64,000 nucleotides of DNA from Streptomyces himalayensis subsp. himalayensis (GCF_013778455.1 NZ_JACEHE010000017.1:1-64000); one strand, 5' to 3'; positions 26,059 to 35,033 are shown, numbered from the stretch's first letter. Made by a program: numbers and translations. Notes: generated from the sequence alone by a model not told the origin.

Positions 26059-28488
26059 TCAGCGACCTCGCATGACGTCCGGTTCATGCCGCCTCAGCAG
26101 CCTGAGCACGGCGAACCCGCAAGCAATCGCGATCAGGATCAGCATCGCGGCATCCGTCCACCACTGGGCGGCCGTGTGCTGCCACAAGGGGTCCAGCACG
26201 GGGTTCTTCTCGTCGAACGGCGGCATCAGACGGGACAGGTCAGTGGTCGTGGCCACCATGCCCACCGCCCAGCGGCCAGGCATGAGCCAGGCGAGCTGCT
26301 CGATGACCGGTTTGTCGAAGAGCTGGAAGAGAAGGCCGGTGAAGACGACCTGGACGATGCAGAACATCACCAGCAGGGGCATGGTCTTCTCAGCCGTCTT
26401 CACCAGCGCGGAGATCACCAGCCCGCACATCATGGACACGAAGCTGAGCAGCATGATGCCGACCGTCATCTCGACGACGGGTGCGCTCTTGAGGATCAGC
26501 CCCTCGGCGGGCAGTCTCCGCGGGACCAAGCCGATCAAGCAGATGACCAGCGCCTGAAGGACGCTGATGGTTCCCAGCACAATGATCTTGGACATCAGGT
26601 ATGCCGAGCGTGACAGCCCCGTCGCCCGTTCCCGTTCGTAGATCACCCGCTCCTTGACCAGCTCGCGGACCGAATTGGAGCAACCGGCGAAACACGCACC
26701 GATCGCGAGGATCTGCAGGATGGTCGCGGCTTGCCGGTTGAACTTCTCCGGCGGCTCCGGCGCGACGAGCCCCGACGCCGCCGGGACCAGCAGACTCACC
26801 CCGCCCAGGATCGCGGGCAACAGCACCATCAGCGCCAAGAAGCCCCGGTCGGAAGCGATCACCGCCAGATAACGCCGCATCAGTGTCCACAGTTGCGAGC
26901 GCCAGGGCTGCGGCTTCACCGGCTGCGGCTGCTCCTCCTCCTGGACGTGGACGGGCTCGGTCGCTGCCGCTTCCGCGTAGTACATCGCGTACTGCGGCGA
27001 GGCCCGGTAGCGGCCGAACCAGTCGTCCCCGGACCGTTCCTCGAGCGCCTGGAAGACATCGGCCCAGGACTGGCAGCCGAAGAAGGCCAGGGCTTCGTCC
27101 GGTGGGCCGAAGTACGCGACCACACCGCCTGGCGCCATGACCAGCAACTTGTCACAGACATTGAGCTCGGCCACCGAGTGCGTCACCACCACGACCGTTC
27201 TGCCGTCGTCGGCAAGGCCCCGCAACGTCTGCATGACGTCCCTGTCCATCCCCGGGTCCAGGCCGGACGTCGGCTCGTCGAGGAAGAGCAGCGACGGCCG
27301 GGTGAGCAGTTCCAACGCGACGGAGACTCGCTTGCGCTGGCCACCGGAGAGTGCCGCGATGCGCTGGTCCGCGCGCAGGCCCAGACGCAGCTCGCCGAGC
27401 ACCTCGTCAATGCGACCGTCACGTTCGGCCCGTTCGGTGTCGCCGGGGAAGCGCAGCCGGGCCGCGTACGCCAGCGCGGTGCGCACGGTCAGTTCGCGGT
27501 GCAATATGTCGTCCTGCGGCACAAGACCGATGCGCTGACGCAGCGCCGGAAAATGCCGGTACAGATCGCGGCCGTCGTAGAGGACTTCTCCGTCGTCGGC
27601 GGGACGGTAACCGGTCAGCGCACGCAGGAGGGTGGACTTTCCGCAGCCCGACGGCCCGATCACCGCCAGCAGCGATTTCTCCGGCAGCCCGAAGCTGACG
27701 TCGTCGAGAAGGGTCCTCTTCCGCCCCCTGTGCTCCACCCTTACGGCGAGACGCCGGGCCGAGAACGACACGCGGCCCGTGTCGGCGAACTCCTCCAGAC
27801 GGTCACCGACCAGCCGGAAGCTGGAGCGCCCGATCTCGACCACATCGTCGGGCCCCAGGAAACAGGCAGTCACCGACTGGCCGTTGACATAAGTGCCATT
27901 GTGGCTGCCCAGGTCAACTATCTCGTGTCGTCCGTCGGCCAGCACCCGGAGCTCGGCGTGTCGGCGGGAGACGATCAGGTCGTCGACGACCACGTCGTTG
28001 TCCGGGTTGCGGCCGATCGTCAGGACAGGAGCCGACACGCGTCGTACGACGGTGGGCTGACGGAAGATCTGACTTGCCGAGGTACCGGCCTCGTGGGACA
28101 GCTCCTCGACACGGGTGGGCGGCGGACGGGAGACGCTGGAGATGGTGGCCCAGGGGCCGTCGTCGCGGTGCCCGAAACGCAGAAACGTGCCGGGGCCGAG
28201 TTCGCGGCGCTGCACCCGGTAACCGTCGGCGAAGGTCCCGTTGGTGCTACCGACGTCTTCCACCGTCCAGCTGCCGCGATCCATGCGCAGCACCGCATGG
28301 TGCCAGGACACCCGCTTGTCGGTGAAGGTGATGTCACTGGTGGGGTCCCGTCCGACCAGATAGCGCCGGCCGGCACTCAGCGTCTTCGACCCCTCGCCGG
28401 TCTGCAGAACCAGATCGTCGGTGGTGGGCGCGAGATGACCCATGCGTTCAGTGTATTGCGGATGGCTGACACGATCCTGCGGACGCAT
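26059..28488 (-). CDS. ABC transporter (ATPase-permease fusion) with two FHA domains
   Basis: The 809-residue protein begins with two forkhead-associated domains, phosphothreonine readers. The first has YLVGRDPTSDI and GSTNGTFADG (about 40-110); the second has LTIGRNPDNDV and GSHNGTYVNG (about 175-235). An ABCG-type ATPase follows, with Walker A GPSGCGKST, signature LSGGQRKRVSVA and Walker B LLFLDEPTSGLD. The last 250 residues form an ABC-2 permease with about six membrane segments. This architecture suggests export regulated by Ser/Thr kinases. The ATG at 28488 has GGAG eight bases upstream; an ATG at 28443 is an alternative without SD. Substrate unknown. It is transcribed alone. Confidence 0.9.
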   Translation of the reverse strand: MRPQDRVSHPQYTERMGHLAPTTDDLVLQTGEGSKTLSAGRRYLVGRDPTSDITFTDKRVSWHHAVLRMDRGSWTVEDVGSTNGTFADGYRVQRRELGPGTFLRFGHRDDGPWATISSVSRPPPTRVEELSHEAGTSASQIFRQPTVVRRVSAPVLTIGRNPDNDVVVDDLIVSRRHAELRVLADGRHEIVDLGSHNGTYVNGQSVTACFLGPDDVVEIGRSSFRLVGDRLEEFADTGRVSFSARRLAVRVEHRGRKRTLLDDVSFGLPEKSLLAVIGPSGCGKSTLLRALTGYRPADDGEVLYDGRDLYRHFPALRQRIGLVPQDDILHRELTVRTALAYAARLRFPGDTERAERDGRIDEVLGELRLGLRADQRIAALSGGQRKRVSVALELLTRPSLLFLDEPTSGLDPGMDRDVMQTLRGLADDGRTVVVVTHSVAELNVCDKLLVMAPGGVVAYFGPPDEALAFFGCQSWADVFQALEERSGDDWFGRYRASPQYAMYYAEAAATEPVHVQEEEQPQPVKPQPWRSQLWTLMRRYLAVIASDRGFLALMVLLPAILGGVSLLVPAASGLVAPEPPEKFNRQAATILQILAIGACFAGCSNSVRELVKERVIYERERATGLSRSAYLMSKIIVLGTISVLQALVICLIGLVPRRLPAEGLILKSAPVVEMTVGIMLLSFVSMMCGLVISALVKTAEKTMPLLVMFCIVQVVFTGLLFQLFDKPVIEQLAWLMPGRWAVGMVATTTDLSRLMPPFDEKNPVLDPLWQHTAAQWWTDAAMLILIAIACGFAVLRLLRRHEPDVMRGR

Positions 28489-28536
28489 TCGGGCCGCTCC
28501 GGGCCCTTTTCCTTTGCCGTGATACGGGACCCGAGA

Positions 28537-28602
28537 GGGTTGTCCCGCCGTGCGGCAACCCCAAGGCTGCGGGGGCGGCGGAGGGGTGGCGCCGCCCTCC
28601 GC
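28537..28602. terminator. Two hairpins after dusB
   Basis: The first hairpin (28537-28561) has GGGTTG-(TC)-CCGC paired with GCGG-CAACCC. The second has perfect arms GCGGAGGG (28578-28585) and CCCTCCGC (28595-28602). The second is 10 bases past the dusB stop on the minus strand, so it is its likely terminator. Confidence 0.7.
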
Positions 28603-28611
28603 AGGGCAGCC

Positions 28612-29784
28612 TCACCCCCCGGAGGTGTCCAGCTCCGCCTCCTCGCCGACCCCGGCGCACTCGTAGGGGTCGGCGAGCCACCCGTCCGGCAGAGCCACCC
28701 GGTTCTTGCCGGATGTCCGCCCCCGGGGCCCGTCGGCCCCCGCGGGCCACTCCTGGTCGAGGTCCAGCTCGGAGAGCCCCGCCTCGAGCCCGGCCAGTGA
28801 AGAAGTGACCGCAAGCCGCTTGCGCATCTCGGAGCCGACCGAGAACCCCTTGAGATACCAGGCCACGTGCTTGCGGAAATCGATCACGCCACGCGCCTCG
28901 TCGCCCAGCCACTCCCCGAGCAGCGTGGCGTGCCGCACCATGACGGCGGCGACCTCGCGCAGCGTGGGGCGCGCCTGCTCGCCGCGCCCCTCGAAGGCGG
29001 CGACCAGATCCCCGAACAGCCAGGGCCGACCCAGGCAGCCACGCCCCACGACCACCCCGTCGCACCCGGTCTCGCGCATCATCCGCACCGCGTCATCGGC
29101 GGACCAGATGTCGCCGTTGCCGAGGACGGGGATCTCCGGCACGTGGTCCTTCAGCCGCGCGATGGCGTCCCAGTCGGCGGTGCCGCCGTAGTGCTGCGCG
29201 GTCGTCCGTCCGTGCAGGGCGATCGCCGTCACGCCCTCCTGGACGGCGATGCGTCCCGCGTCGAGGTACGTGAGGTGGTCGTCGTCGATGCCCTTGCGCA
29301 TCTTCATCGTCACGGGCAGGTCCCCGGCCCCGCCGACCGCCTCGCGCAGGATCGCCCGCAGCAGGTTCCGCTTGTACGGCAGCGCCGAACCGCCGCCCTT
29401 GCGGGTCACCTTGGGTACCGGGCAGCCGAAGTTCAGGTCGATGTGGTCGGCCAGGTCCTCCTCGACGATCATGCGGACGGCCTTGCCGACGGTCGCCGGA
29501 TCCACGCCGTACAGCTGGATCGACCGCGGTGTCTCGCTCGCGTCGAAGTGGATCAGCTGCATGGTCTTCTCGTTGCGCTCGACCAGCGCCCGCGTCGTGA
29601 TCATCTCGCTGACGAAAAGGCCCTTGCCGCCACTGAACTCACGGCAGAGGGTGCGGAACGGCGCATTCGTGATACCCGCCATGGGGGCGAGCACGACGGG
29701 CGGCTGCACCGTGTGCGGACCGATCGAGAGCGTGGCGGCCGGCGTGGCGGAAAGCGTGGAGGCGGAGGAGGAGGCCATGGACAT
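28612..29784 (-). CDS. dusB: tRNA-dihydrouridine synthase
   Basis: This 390-residue flavoenzyme reduces uridines in the tRNA D-loop. The FMN barrel opens with VVLAPMAGITNAPFRTLCREF (residues 29-49). The family signature GCPVPKVTRKGGGSAL has the catalytic Cys. KMRKG, ALHGRTTAQHY, and GNGDIW followed by GVVVGRGCLGRPW contact FMN and tRNA. It belongs to the DusB/nifR3 group found in actinobacteria. The ATG at 29784 is followed closely by a second Met; either could start. It is divergent from the MFS gene at 29879. Confidence 0.95.
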   Translation of the reverse strand: MSMASSSASTLSATPAATLSIGPHTVQPPVVLAPMAGITNAPFRTLCREFSGGKGLFVSEMITTRALVERNEKTMQLIHFDASETPRSIQLYGVDPATVGKAVRMIVEEDLADHIDLNFGCPVPKVTRKGGGSALPYKRNLLRAILREAVGGAGDLPVTMKMRKGIDDDHLTYLDAGRIAVQEGVTAIALHGRTTAQHYGGTADWDAIARLKDHVPEIPVLGNGDIWSADDAVRMMRETGCDGVVVGRGCLGRPWLFGDLVAAFEGRGEQARPTLREVAAVMVRHATLLGEWLGDEARGVIDFRKHVAWYLKGFSVGSEMRKRLAVTSSLAGLEAGLSELDLDQEWPAGADGPRGRTSGKNRVALPDGWLADPYECAGVGEEAELDTSGG

Positions 29785-29830
29785 TCCCCCATTGTCGCGT
29801 ACGCCGATGCGCGCCCTGCCCGTCCGAGGG

Positions 29831-29878
29831 GAAAGTGATTCCCGAAAGAAAGTGATTAGTTAGGCGTACTATTTGGTC
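29831..29878 (+). promoter_or_regulatory. Direct repeat and probable leaderless promoter of the MFS gene
   Basis: GAAAGTGATT occurs twice (29831-29840 and 29848-29857), a 17-base period. A TACTAT -10 hexamer at 29867-29872 would place the transcript start at the ATG at 29879, and no SD is present. Confidence 0.45.
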
Positions 29879-31336
29879 ATGCCGGAGCTCAGCCACCGCC
29901 GACAGATGCTCGTCCTGACCATCTGCTGCCTGAGCCTGCTGATGGTCAGCCTCGACAACACCGTCCTGAACGTCGCCCTGCCGTCCCTGCAACGGGACCT
30001 CGACGCCGACGTCGCGGGACTGCAGTGGACACTCGACGCGTACACGCTGGTCCTGGCGTCGCTCCTGATGCTCGCGGGCTCGACCGCCGACCGCATCGGC
30101 CGCCGCCGGGTCTTCCGGACGGGGCTGGTCGTCTTCACCGTCGGCTCCGCGCTCTGCTCCCTCGCGCCCAGTCTCGAGCTGCTCGTGGTCTTCCGCATGG
30201 TGCAGGCAGTCGGCGGCTCGATGCTCAACCCGGTCGCGATGTCGATCATCACGAACACCTTCACAGAGCCGCGCGAGCGCGCCCGCGCCATCGGCGTCTG
30301 GGGCGGTGTCGTCGGCATATCGATGGCGGCAGGACCGCTGATCGGCGGGCTGCTCGTGGAGTCGGTCGGCTGGCGCTCCATTTTCTGGATGAACGTGCCG
30401 GTCGGCGTCGCCGCGCTGCTGCTGACCGCGCGGTACGTCCCCGAGTCCCGCGCCCCCAAGCCCCGCCGCGCCGACCCGGTGGGCCAGCTGCTGGTGATCA
30501 CGCTGCTCGGCTGCCTGACGTACGCGATCATCGAGGCGCCCGCCGAGGGGCTCACCTCACCCGCCATCCTGACCTGCGCCGCGGTCGTGCTGGGCGCGCT
30601 GGCCGGACTGCTGGTCTACGAGCCTCGGCGCAGCGAACCGCTCATCGACCTGCGTTTCTTCCGCAGCGCGCCGTTCAGCGGGGCTACCGGGATCGCGGTG
30701 AGCGCGTTCGCCGCACTCGGCGGCTTCCTGTTCCTGTCGACCCTCTACCTCCAGCAGGTCCGCGGGCTGGACGCCCTCCACGCGGGCCTGTGGATGCTGC
30801 CCATGGCCGTCATGTGCCTCGTGTGCGCACCGCTGTCCGGTCGGCTGGTCGGCAGCCGCGGCCCACGGGTGCCACTGCTGGTCGCGGGCGTGGCGATGAC
30901 GGCGAGCGGCGTCCTCTTCGCGGCCTTCGAGGCGGAGACGGCCGACACCACGCTCTTCCTCGGCTACGTCCTGTTCGGCGTCGGCTTCGGCTTCGTCAAC
31001 GCCCCGATCACCAACACCGCGGTCGCCGGGATGCCCCGCGCCCAGGCGGGTGTCGCCGCCGCGGTGGCCTCCACCAGCCGGCAGATCGGCGCGACGCTCG
31101 GCGTCGCGGTGATCGGCGCGGTCCTGGCGGCGGGCGTGGACGGCTCCGCGTACCGCGACACTTTCGTCGACGCCGCCCGTCCCGCCTGGTGGATCATCAC
31201 GGCATGCGGCCTGGCCGTCCTGGTCGTGGGCGCCCTGACAAGCGGCGCATGGGCCCGCCGCACGGCCCGGCGCACGGCGGAACGTCTGGAGACGGCGGAG
31301 GTTCAGGAGGTGGCGGGGGTCCCAGGCCGCGCGTAG
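29879..31336 (+). CDS. MFS transporter, DHA2 (EmrB/QacA) family
   Basis: This 485-residue drug/proton antiporter has about 14 membrane segments. The early motif LDNTVLNVALPSLQRDL is DHA2-typical, followed by motif A STADRIGRRRVF and motif C-like GPLIGGLLVE. It probably exports small toxic or secondary metabolites. The ATG at 29879 is favoured over a TTG at 29873, and no SD exists for either. It converges with, and overlaps by 34 bases, the MmyB-type regulator gene, which is divergent from a second MFS gene at 32445. Confidence 0.9.
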   Translation: MPELSHRRQMLVLTICCLSLLMVSLDNTVLNVALPSLQRDLDADVAGLQWTLDAYTLVLASLLMLAGSTADRIGRRRVFRTGLVVFTVGSALCSLAPSLELLVVFRMVQAVGGSMLNPVAMSIITNTFTEPRERARAIGVWGGVVGISMAAGPLIGGLLVESVGWRSIFWMNVPVGVAALLLTARYVPESRAPKPRRADPVGQLLVITLLGCLTYAIIEAPAEGLTSPAILTCAAVVLGALAGLLVYEPRRSEPLIDLRFFRSAPFSGATGIAVSAFAALGGFLFLSTLYLQQVRGLDALHAGLWMLPMAVMCLVCAPLSGRLVGSRGPRVPLLVAGVAMTASGVLFAAFEAETADTTLFLGYVLFGVGFGFVNAPITNTAVAGMPRAQAGVAAAVASTSRQIGATLGVAVIGAVLAAGVDGSAYRDTFVDAARPAWWIITACGLAVLVVGALTSGAWARRTARRTAERLETAEVQEVAGVPGRA

Positions 31337-32334
31337 TCGGCGCCCGGGCGCGTCCCGTCGGCGAGCGCCAGAGCGTGCAGCTTCTCCAGCCGCTCGCGCG
31401 ACACGTCATCCGTCGGGGCGTACGTCACCAGGCGCGGGCCGTGCGCCGGTCCCAGCCAGAGGTCGGTGTGGTCGAGGGTGAGCAGCCCGACATGGGCGTT
31501 GCGGAACTGCTTGGTCTTGCTCTGCGCCCCGATCACCTCGTGCCGGTCCCACGCCTCGCGGAACTCCGCAGATTCCGCCCGCAGCCGCTTGAGCAGCATC
31601 TTCCACGCGGGCTCGGCGAGGTGGTCCGCCATCGAGGCCCGGAACTTGGCGGCCATCAGCCGCATCGTCTCGTCGAGCAGCACGATCGACGACCGCCAGT
31701 CCGCGTTGGTGAACGCGAGGATCATGCCGTTGCGGTCCTCGGGCGGGACGGCGTCGAGGTCGCACAGCAGCCGCCCGTACGTGCGGTTGTACGCGAGGAT
31801 GTCGTACCGGCTGTTCTGGATGCAGGCCGGCAGCGGCTCCAATTGCTCCAGCACCTGCCGCAGCGCCGGAGTGATCGACGGGCAGGGCGTGCCGGGCGCG
31901 GGGTCGGCGACGCCCGCCAGCTTGAAGAGGTGGGCGCGCTCGCTGGGATCCAGCAGCAGGGTGCGGGCCAGCGCGTCGAGGACCTGGCCGGAGACCTGGA
32001 TGTCGCGGGCCTGTTCGAGCCAGGTGTACCAGGTGACGCCGACCGCGGAGAGCTGCGCGACCTCCTCACGGCGCAGGCCCGGGGTGCGCCGGCGGCGTCC
32101 GCGCGCAAGGCCGACCTGCTCGGGCGTGATGCGCTCACGGCGGCTGCGCAGAAACGCGGCGAGCTCGTGGCGCCGGACCTCGGCCGCACCCTCCATGGCC
32201 TCCGCGGCCTCTGCGCTCTCCGTGATCTCCGTGATCTCCGTGATCTCCGTGATTTCCGCGATCTCCGCGATCTCCGTGGCCCCCACCACGGACTCCCGCT
32301 TCCTCGCCTGCGGCGTCGTCGTCTGTGGCGTCAT
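31303..32334 (-). CDS. MmyB-like helix-turn-helix transcriptional regulator
   Basis: The 343-residue regulator has an XRE-type HTH (GLRREEVAQLSAVGVTWYTWLEQ) and a C-terminal MmyB-like ligand-binding domain (TNADWRSSIVLLDETMRLMA, LTLDHTDLWLGP). Such regulators usually control a divergent transporter or oxidoreductase. The N-terminal 50 residues include a repeated EIT tripeptide from a 9-bp repeat. The ATG at 32334 has GGAGG ten bases upstream; an ATG three codons earlier (32343) is too close to it. It is divergent from the MFS gene at 32445, with palindromic CCAGGTAC-type sites between. It probably represses that gene. Confidence 0.87.
   Translation of the reverse strand: MTPQTTTPQARKRESVVGATEIAEIAEITEITEITEITESAEAAEAMEGAAEVRRHELAAFLRSRRERITPEQVGLARGRRRRTPGLRREEVAQLSAVGVTWYTWLEQARDIQVSGQVLDALARTLLLDPSERAHLFKLAGVADPAPGTPCPSITPALRQVLEQLEPLPACIQNSRYDILAYNRTYGRLLCDLDAVPPEDRNGMILAFTNADWRSSIVLLDETMRLMAAKFRASMADHLAEPAWKMLLKRLRAESAEFREAWDRHEVIGAQSKTKQFRNAHVGLLTLDHTDLWLGPAHGPRLVTYAPTDDVSRERLEKLHALALADGTRPGADYARPGTPATS
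32218..32281. repeat. 9-bp in-frame tandem repeat in the MmyB-like regulator
   Basis: Seven copies of CGTGATCTC or close variants encode the (T/A)EI tripeptide run near the regulator's N-terminus. Confidence 0.9.
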
Positions 32335-32375
32335 CGTCGTCATGCCTCCAGCCTGCCGAACCGCCGAGCCTGTTT

Positions 32376-32439
32376 CCAGGTACTCCTTGTACCAGGATAA
32401 AGAGACTCTGGTACCAGCCTGAGTTCCGGACCAGTCTGG
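32376..32439. promoter_or_regulatory. Operator cluster between the MmyB-like regulator and the MFS gene
   Basis: Three related inverted repeats occur within 64 bases. They are CCAGGTAC-n5-GTACCAGG (32376-32396, one mismatch), the perfect palindrome CTGGTACCAG (32408-32417) and CCAG-T-CTGG (32431-32439). They fill the divergent region, so autoregulation and control of the exporter are likely. Confidence 0.65.
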
Positions 32440-32444
32440 CGTAC

Positions 32445-33884
32445 GTGAGCGAATCCGGAACAACAACCCTGGCAAGCGCAGTCCGCACCCCGACCGCCGC
32501 CCCACCCTCACTCGGCGAACTCGGACTTTTCACCGTGCTGCTCGGTGCGGCACTGCCCCTCATCGACTTCTTCATCGTCAACGTCGCCCTGCCGACGATC
32601 GGCCACGACCTGGCCGCGAGCGAGTCGGTGCTGGAACTGGTCGTCGCCGGATACGGCGTCTCGTACGCCGTGCTGCTGGTCCTCGGCGGCCGGCTCGGCG
32701 ACATGTTCGGCCGGCGCAGGCTCTTCATCGGCGGCATGGCCGCCTTCGGACTCACCTCGCTGGCGTGCGGTCTCGCACCGGACGCCTGGACGCTGGTCCT
32801 GGCGCGCGTGGCGCAGGGCGCCGCGGCCGCGCTGATGCTGCCGCAGGTGCTGGCCACCATCCAGGCGTCGACCTCCGGGTCGCGCCGGGCGCGGGCGATG
32901 AGCCTGTACGGCGCCACGGCCGGGCTCTCCATGATCGCCGGGCAGATCCTCGGCGGCGTCCTGGTCTCGGCCGACATCGCGGGTTCCGGCTGGCGGTCCG
33001 TGTTCCTGGTGAACGTGCCGATCGTGCTGGCAGGTCTCCTGCTCGCTGCACGCGCCGTCCCGGAGACCAGGTCCCAGCGCCCGGAACCGGTCGACGGACC
33101 GGGCACCGTACTGCTGGCCGTGTCCCTGCTGACGCTGCTCGTGCCGCTGACCGAGGGGCGCGCGGCCGGGTGGCCGCTGTGGACCTGGGTGGCGCTTGCC
33201 GTCTTCCCGTTCGCGGTGTTCGCCTTCTACCGGGTGGAGCGCGGCGCGGAGCGCAAGGGGCGTACGCCGCTGGTGCCGCCGAGCCTGTTCGCACTGGAGT
33301 CGCTGCGGCGTGGCCTGGTGATGATCGTCCCGTTCTCGATCGGGTTCAGCGGGTTCATGTTCGTCATCGCGGTGGCGCTGCAGCAGGGCGTGCGGCTCGG
33401 GCCGGTGGCGTCGGGGCTCGCACTGACGCCGATGGCGGTCGTCTTCTTCCTGACATCGCTGGCGGGGCCGCGGCTCGTCGCCCGGTACGGGACGCGCGTG
33501 GTCACCGCGGGCGGGCTGATCCAGGCGGTCGGCATAACGCTGATCGTGCTCGCGGCCTGGCGGAGCTGGCCGCAGTTGGGCTTCGTGGAGCTCCTGCCGG
33601 GTGCGGCGGTGGCGGGCATGGGCCAGGCGATGCAGCTCCCGGTGCTTTTCCGGATCATCCTCTCCGAGGTCCCGGCGGCCCGCGCGGGCGTGGGCAGCGG
33701 CGTCATGATCACTACCCAGCAGTCGGCGCTGGCCCTGGGCGTCGCGACGCTCGGCACGCTCTTCGTGTCGCTGGTCCCCGGCATGGGCATGCGGGACGCG
33801 CTGATGGTGACTCTGCTGGTACAGCTGGCAGGCGTGGCCCTGACGACGACCCTGAGCCTGAGGCTGCCGCGCACGATCGGGTGA
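32445..33884 (+). CDS. MFS transporter, DHA2-like family
   Basis: The 479-residue exporter has about 14 membrane segments, the DHA2-type opening LIDFFIVNVALPTIGHDL, and motif A GRLGDMFGRRRLF. It is distinct from the MFS protein at 29879. The GTG at 32445 is chosen because it begins the typical short cytoplasmic tail; longer in-frame sequence would run through the operators. No SD is evident. The divergent MmyB-like regulator is its probable repressor, and the effector is unknown. Confidence 0.88.
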   Translation: MSESGTTTLASAVRTPTAAPPSLGELGLFTVLLGAALPLIDFFIVNVALPTIGHDLAASESVLELVVAGYGVSYAVLLVLGGRLGDMFGRRRLFIGGMAAFGLTSLACGLAPDAWTLVLARVAQGAAAALMLPQVLATIQASTSGSRRARAMSLYGATAGLSMIAGQILGGVLVSADIAGSGWRSVFLVNVPIVLAGLLLAARAVPETRSQRPEPVDGPGTVLLAVSLLTLLVPLTEGRAAGWPLWTWVALAVFPFAVFAFYRVERGAERKGRTPLVPPSLFALESLRRGLVMIVPFSIGFSGFMFVIAVALQQGVRLGPVASGLALTPMAVVFFLTSLAGPRLVARYGTRVVTAGGLIQAVGITLIVLAAWRSWPQLGFVELLPGAAVAGMGQAMQLPVLFRIILSEVPAARAGVGSGVMITTQQSALALGVATLGTLFVSLVPGMGMRDALMVTLLVQLAGVALTTTLSLRLPRTIG

Positions 33885-33904
33885 CGCCCGGAGCAATACA
33901 CAGA

Positions 33905-33944
33905 CATGACAGCTGACAGATATTGAAATCTGTCAGCTGTCATG
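33905..33944. promoter_or_regulatory. Palindromic operator upstream of the AKR-TetR operon
   Basis: Perfect 17-bp arms (33905-33921 CATGACAGCTGACAGAT and its complement at 33928-33944) surround six bases. A TTGAAA hexamer at 33924 with CATTGT 16 bases downstream could be the promoter, which a repressor bound here would block. The TetR encoded two genes downstream is the obvious candidate. It lies 21 bases past the MFS stop and could also act as a terminator. Confidence 0.75.
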
Positions 33945-33992
33945 CCATTGTGGTGGTGTCCGCTCTTCCATCGAAGGAGCCCTGGAGTCACC

Positions 33993-35009
33993 ATGCAAAC
34001 CCGCACCCTCGGGTCCACCGGCCCGCGCACCTCCGCCCTCGGCCTCGGCTGCATGGGCATGTCCGCGCTGTACGGCAATGCGGACCGGGCCGAGTCGATC
34101 GCGACGATCCATGCCGCTCTCGAAGCGGGCATCACCCTGCTCGACACCGGCGACTTCTACGGCATGGGCCACAACGAACTGCTGATCAACGAGGCTCTGC
34201 GCACTGCCCCCGCCTCCCTGCGCGAACAGGCCCTCACCAGCGTGAAGTTCGGCGCCCTGCGCGATCCGGACGGCGGCTGGTCCGGATACGACGGCCGCCC
34301 GGCCGCGGTGAAGAACTTCGCGGCGTACTCCCTGCAGCGGCTCGGCGTCGATCACATCGACATCTACCGGATCGCGCGCGTCGACCCCGACGTGCCGATC
34401 GAGGAGACGGTCGGCGCCATAGCCGAACTGGTGGAGGCGGGGCACGTCCGGCACATCGGCCTCTCGGAGGCGGGCGCGCACACCATCCGCCGGGCCGTCG
34501 CCGCGGCTCCCATCTCCGATCTCCAGATCGAGTACTCACTGATCTCCCGCGGCATCGAGGAGGAGATCCTCCCCACCGCCCGCGAACTGGGCGTCGGCAT
34601 CACGGCGTACGGCGTGCTGTCCCGCGGTCTGATCTCCGGCCACTTCACCCGGGACCGGCAGCTCGCCGCGAACGACTTCCGCGGCATGAGCCCCCGCTTC
34701 CAGGGCGAGAACCTGCAGCACAACCTCGACCTCGTCGACGCTCTGCGGAAGATCGCCGAACAGAAGGGCATATCGGTCGCCCAGACGGCGATCGCCTGGG
34801 TGCTGGCCCAAGCCGACCGGCACAACGCGGACATCGTGCCGCTCATCGGCGCACGCAGCCGCGACCGGCTGACCGAGGCTCTCGGCGCCTTGGACGTGGT
34901 CCTCGACGAGTCCGATCTGAGGGCCATCGAGGAGGCCGTGCCGGCCGGCGCTGCCGCGGGCGACCGCTATCCTGCGGCCCAGATGGGACACCTCGACAGC
35001 GAGCGCTGA
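33993..35009 (+). CDS. Aldo/keto reductase family protein
   Basis: The 338-residue (beta/alpha)8 protein resembles AKR13-type reductases. The Asp and Tyr of the tetrad are in LDTGDFYGMG and the Lys is in TSVKFG. The usual catalytic His of the strand YxQHRVD is replaced: the sequence reads IDIYRIARVDPD, putting Ala at that place. Similar sequences in other streptomycetes, as I recall, share this change, so it may be a clade trait with altered chemistry. The start is set by GGAG before the ATG at 33993. It is the first gene of an operon with the TetR gene 24 bases downstream, behind a large palindromic operator. Confidence 0.87.
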   Translation: MQTRTLGSTGPRTSALGLGCMGMSALYGNADRAESIATIHAALEAGITLLDTGDFYGMGHNELLINEALRTAPASLREQALTSVKFGALRDPDGGWSGYDGRPAAVKNFAAYSLQRLGVDHIDIYRIARVDPDVPIEETVGAIAELVEAGHVRHIGLSEAGAHTIRRAVAAAPISDLQIEYSLISRGIEEEILPTARELGVGITAYGVLSRGLISGHFTRDRQLAANDFRGMSPRFQGENLQHNLDLVDALRKIAEQKGISVAQTAIAWVLAQADRHNADIVPLIGARSRDRLTEALGALDVVLDESDLRAIEEAVPAGAAAGDRYPAAQMGHLDSER

Positions 35010-35033
35010 TCCGCGAACGGTACGGTCAAGGCC

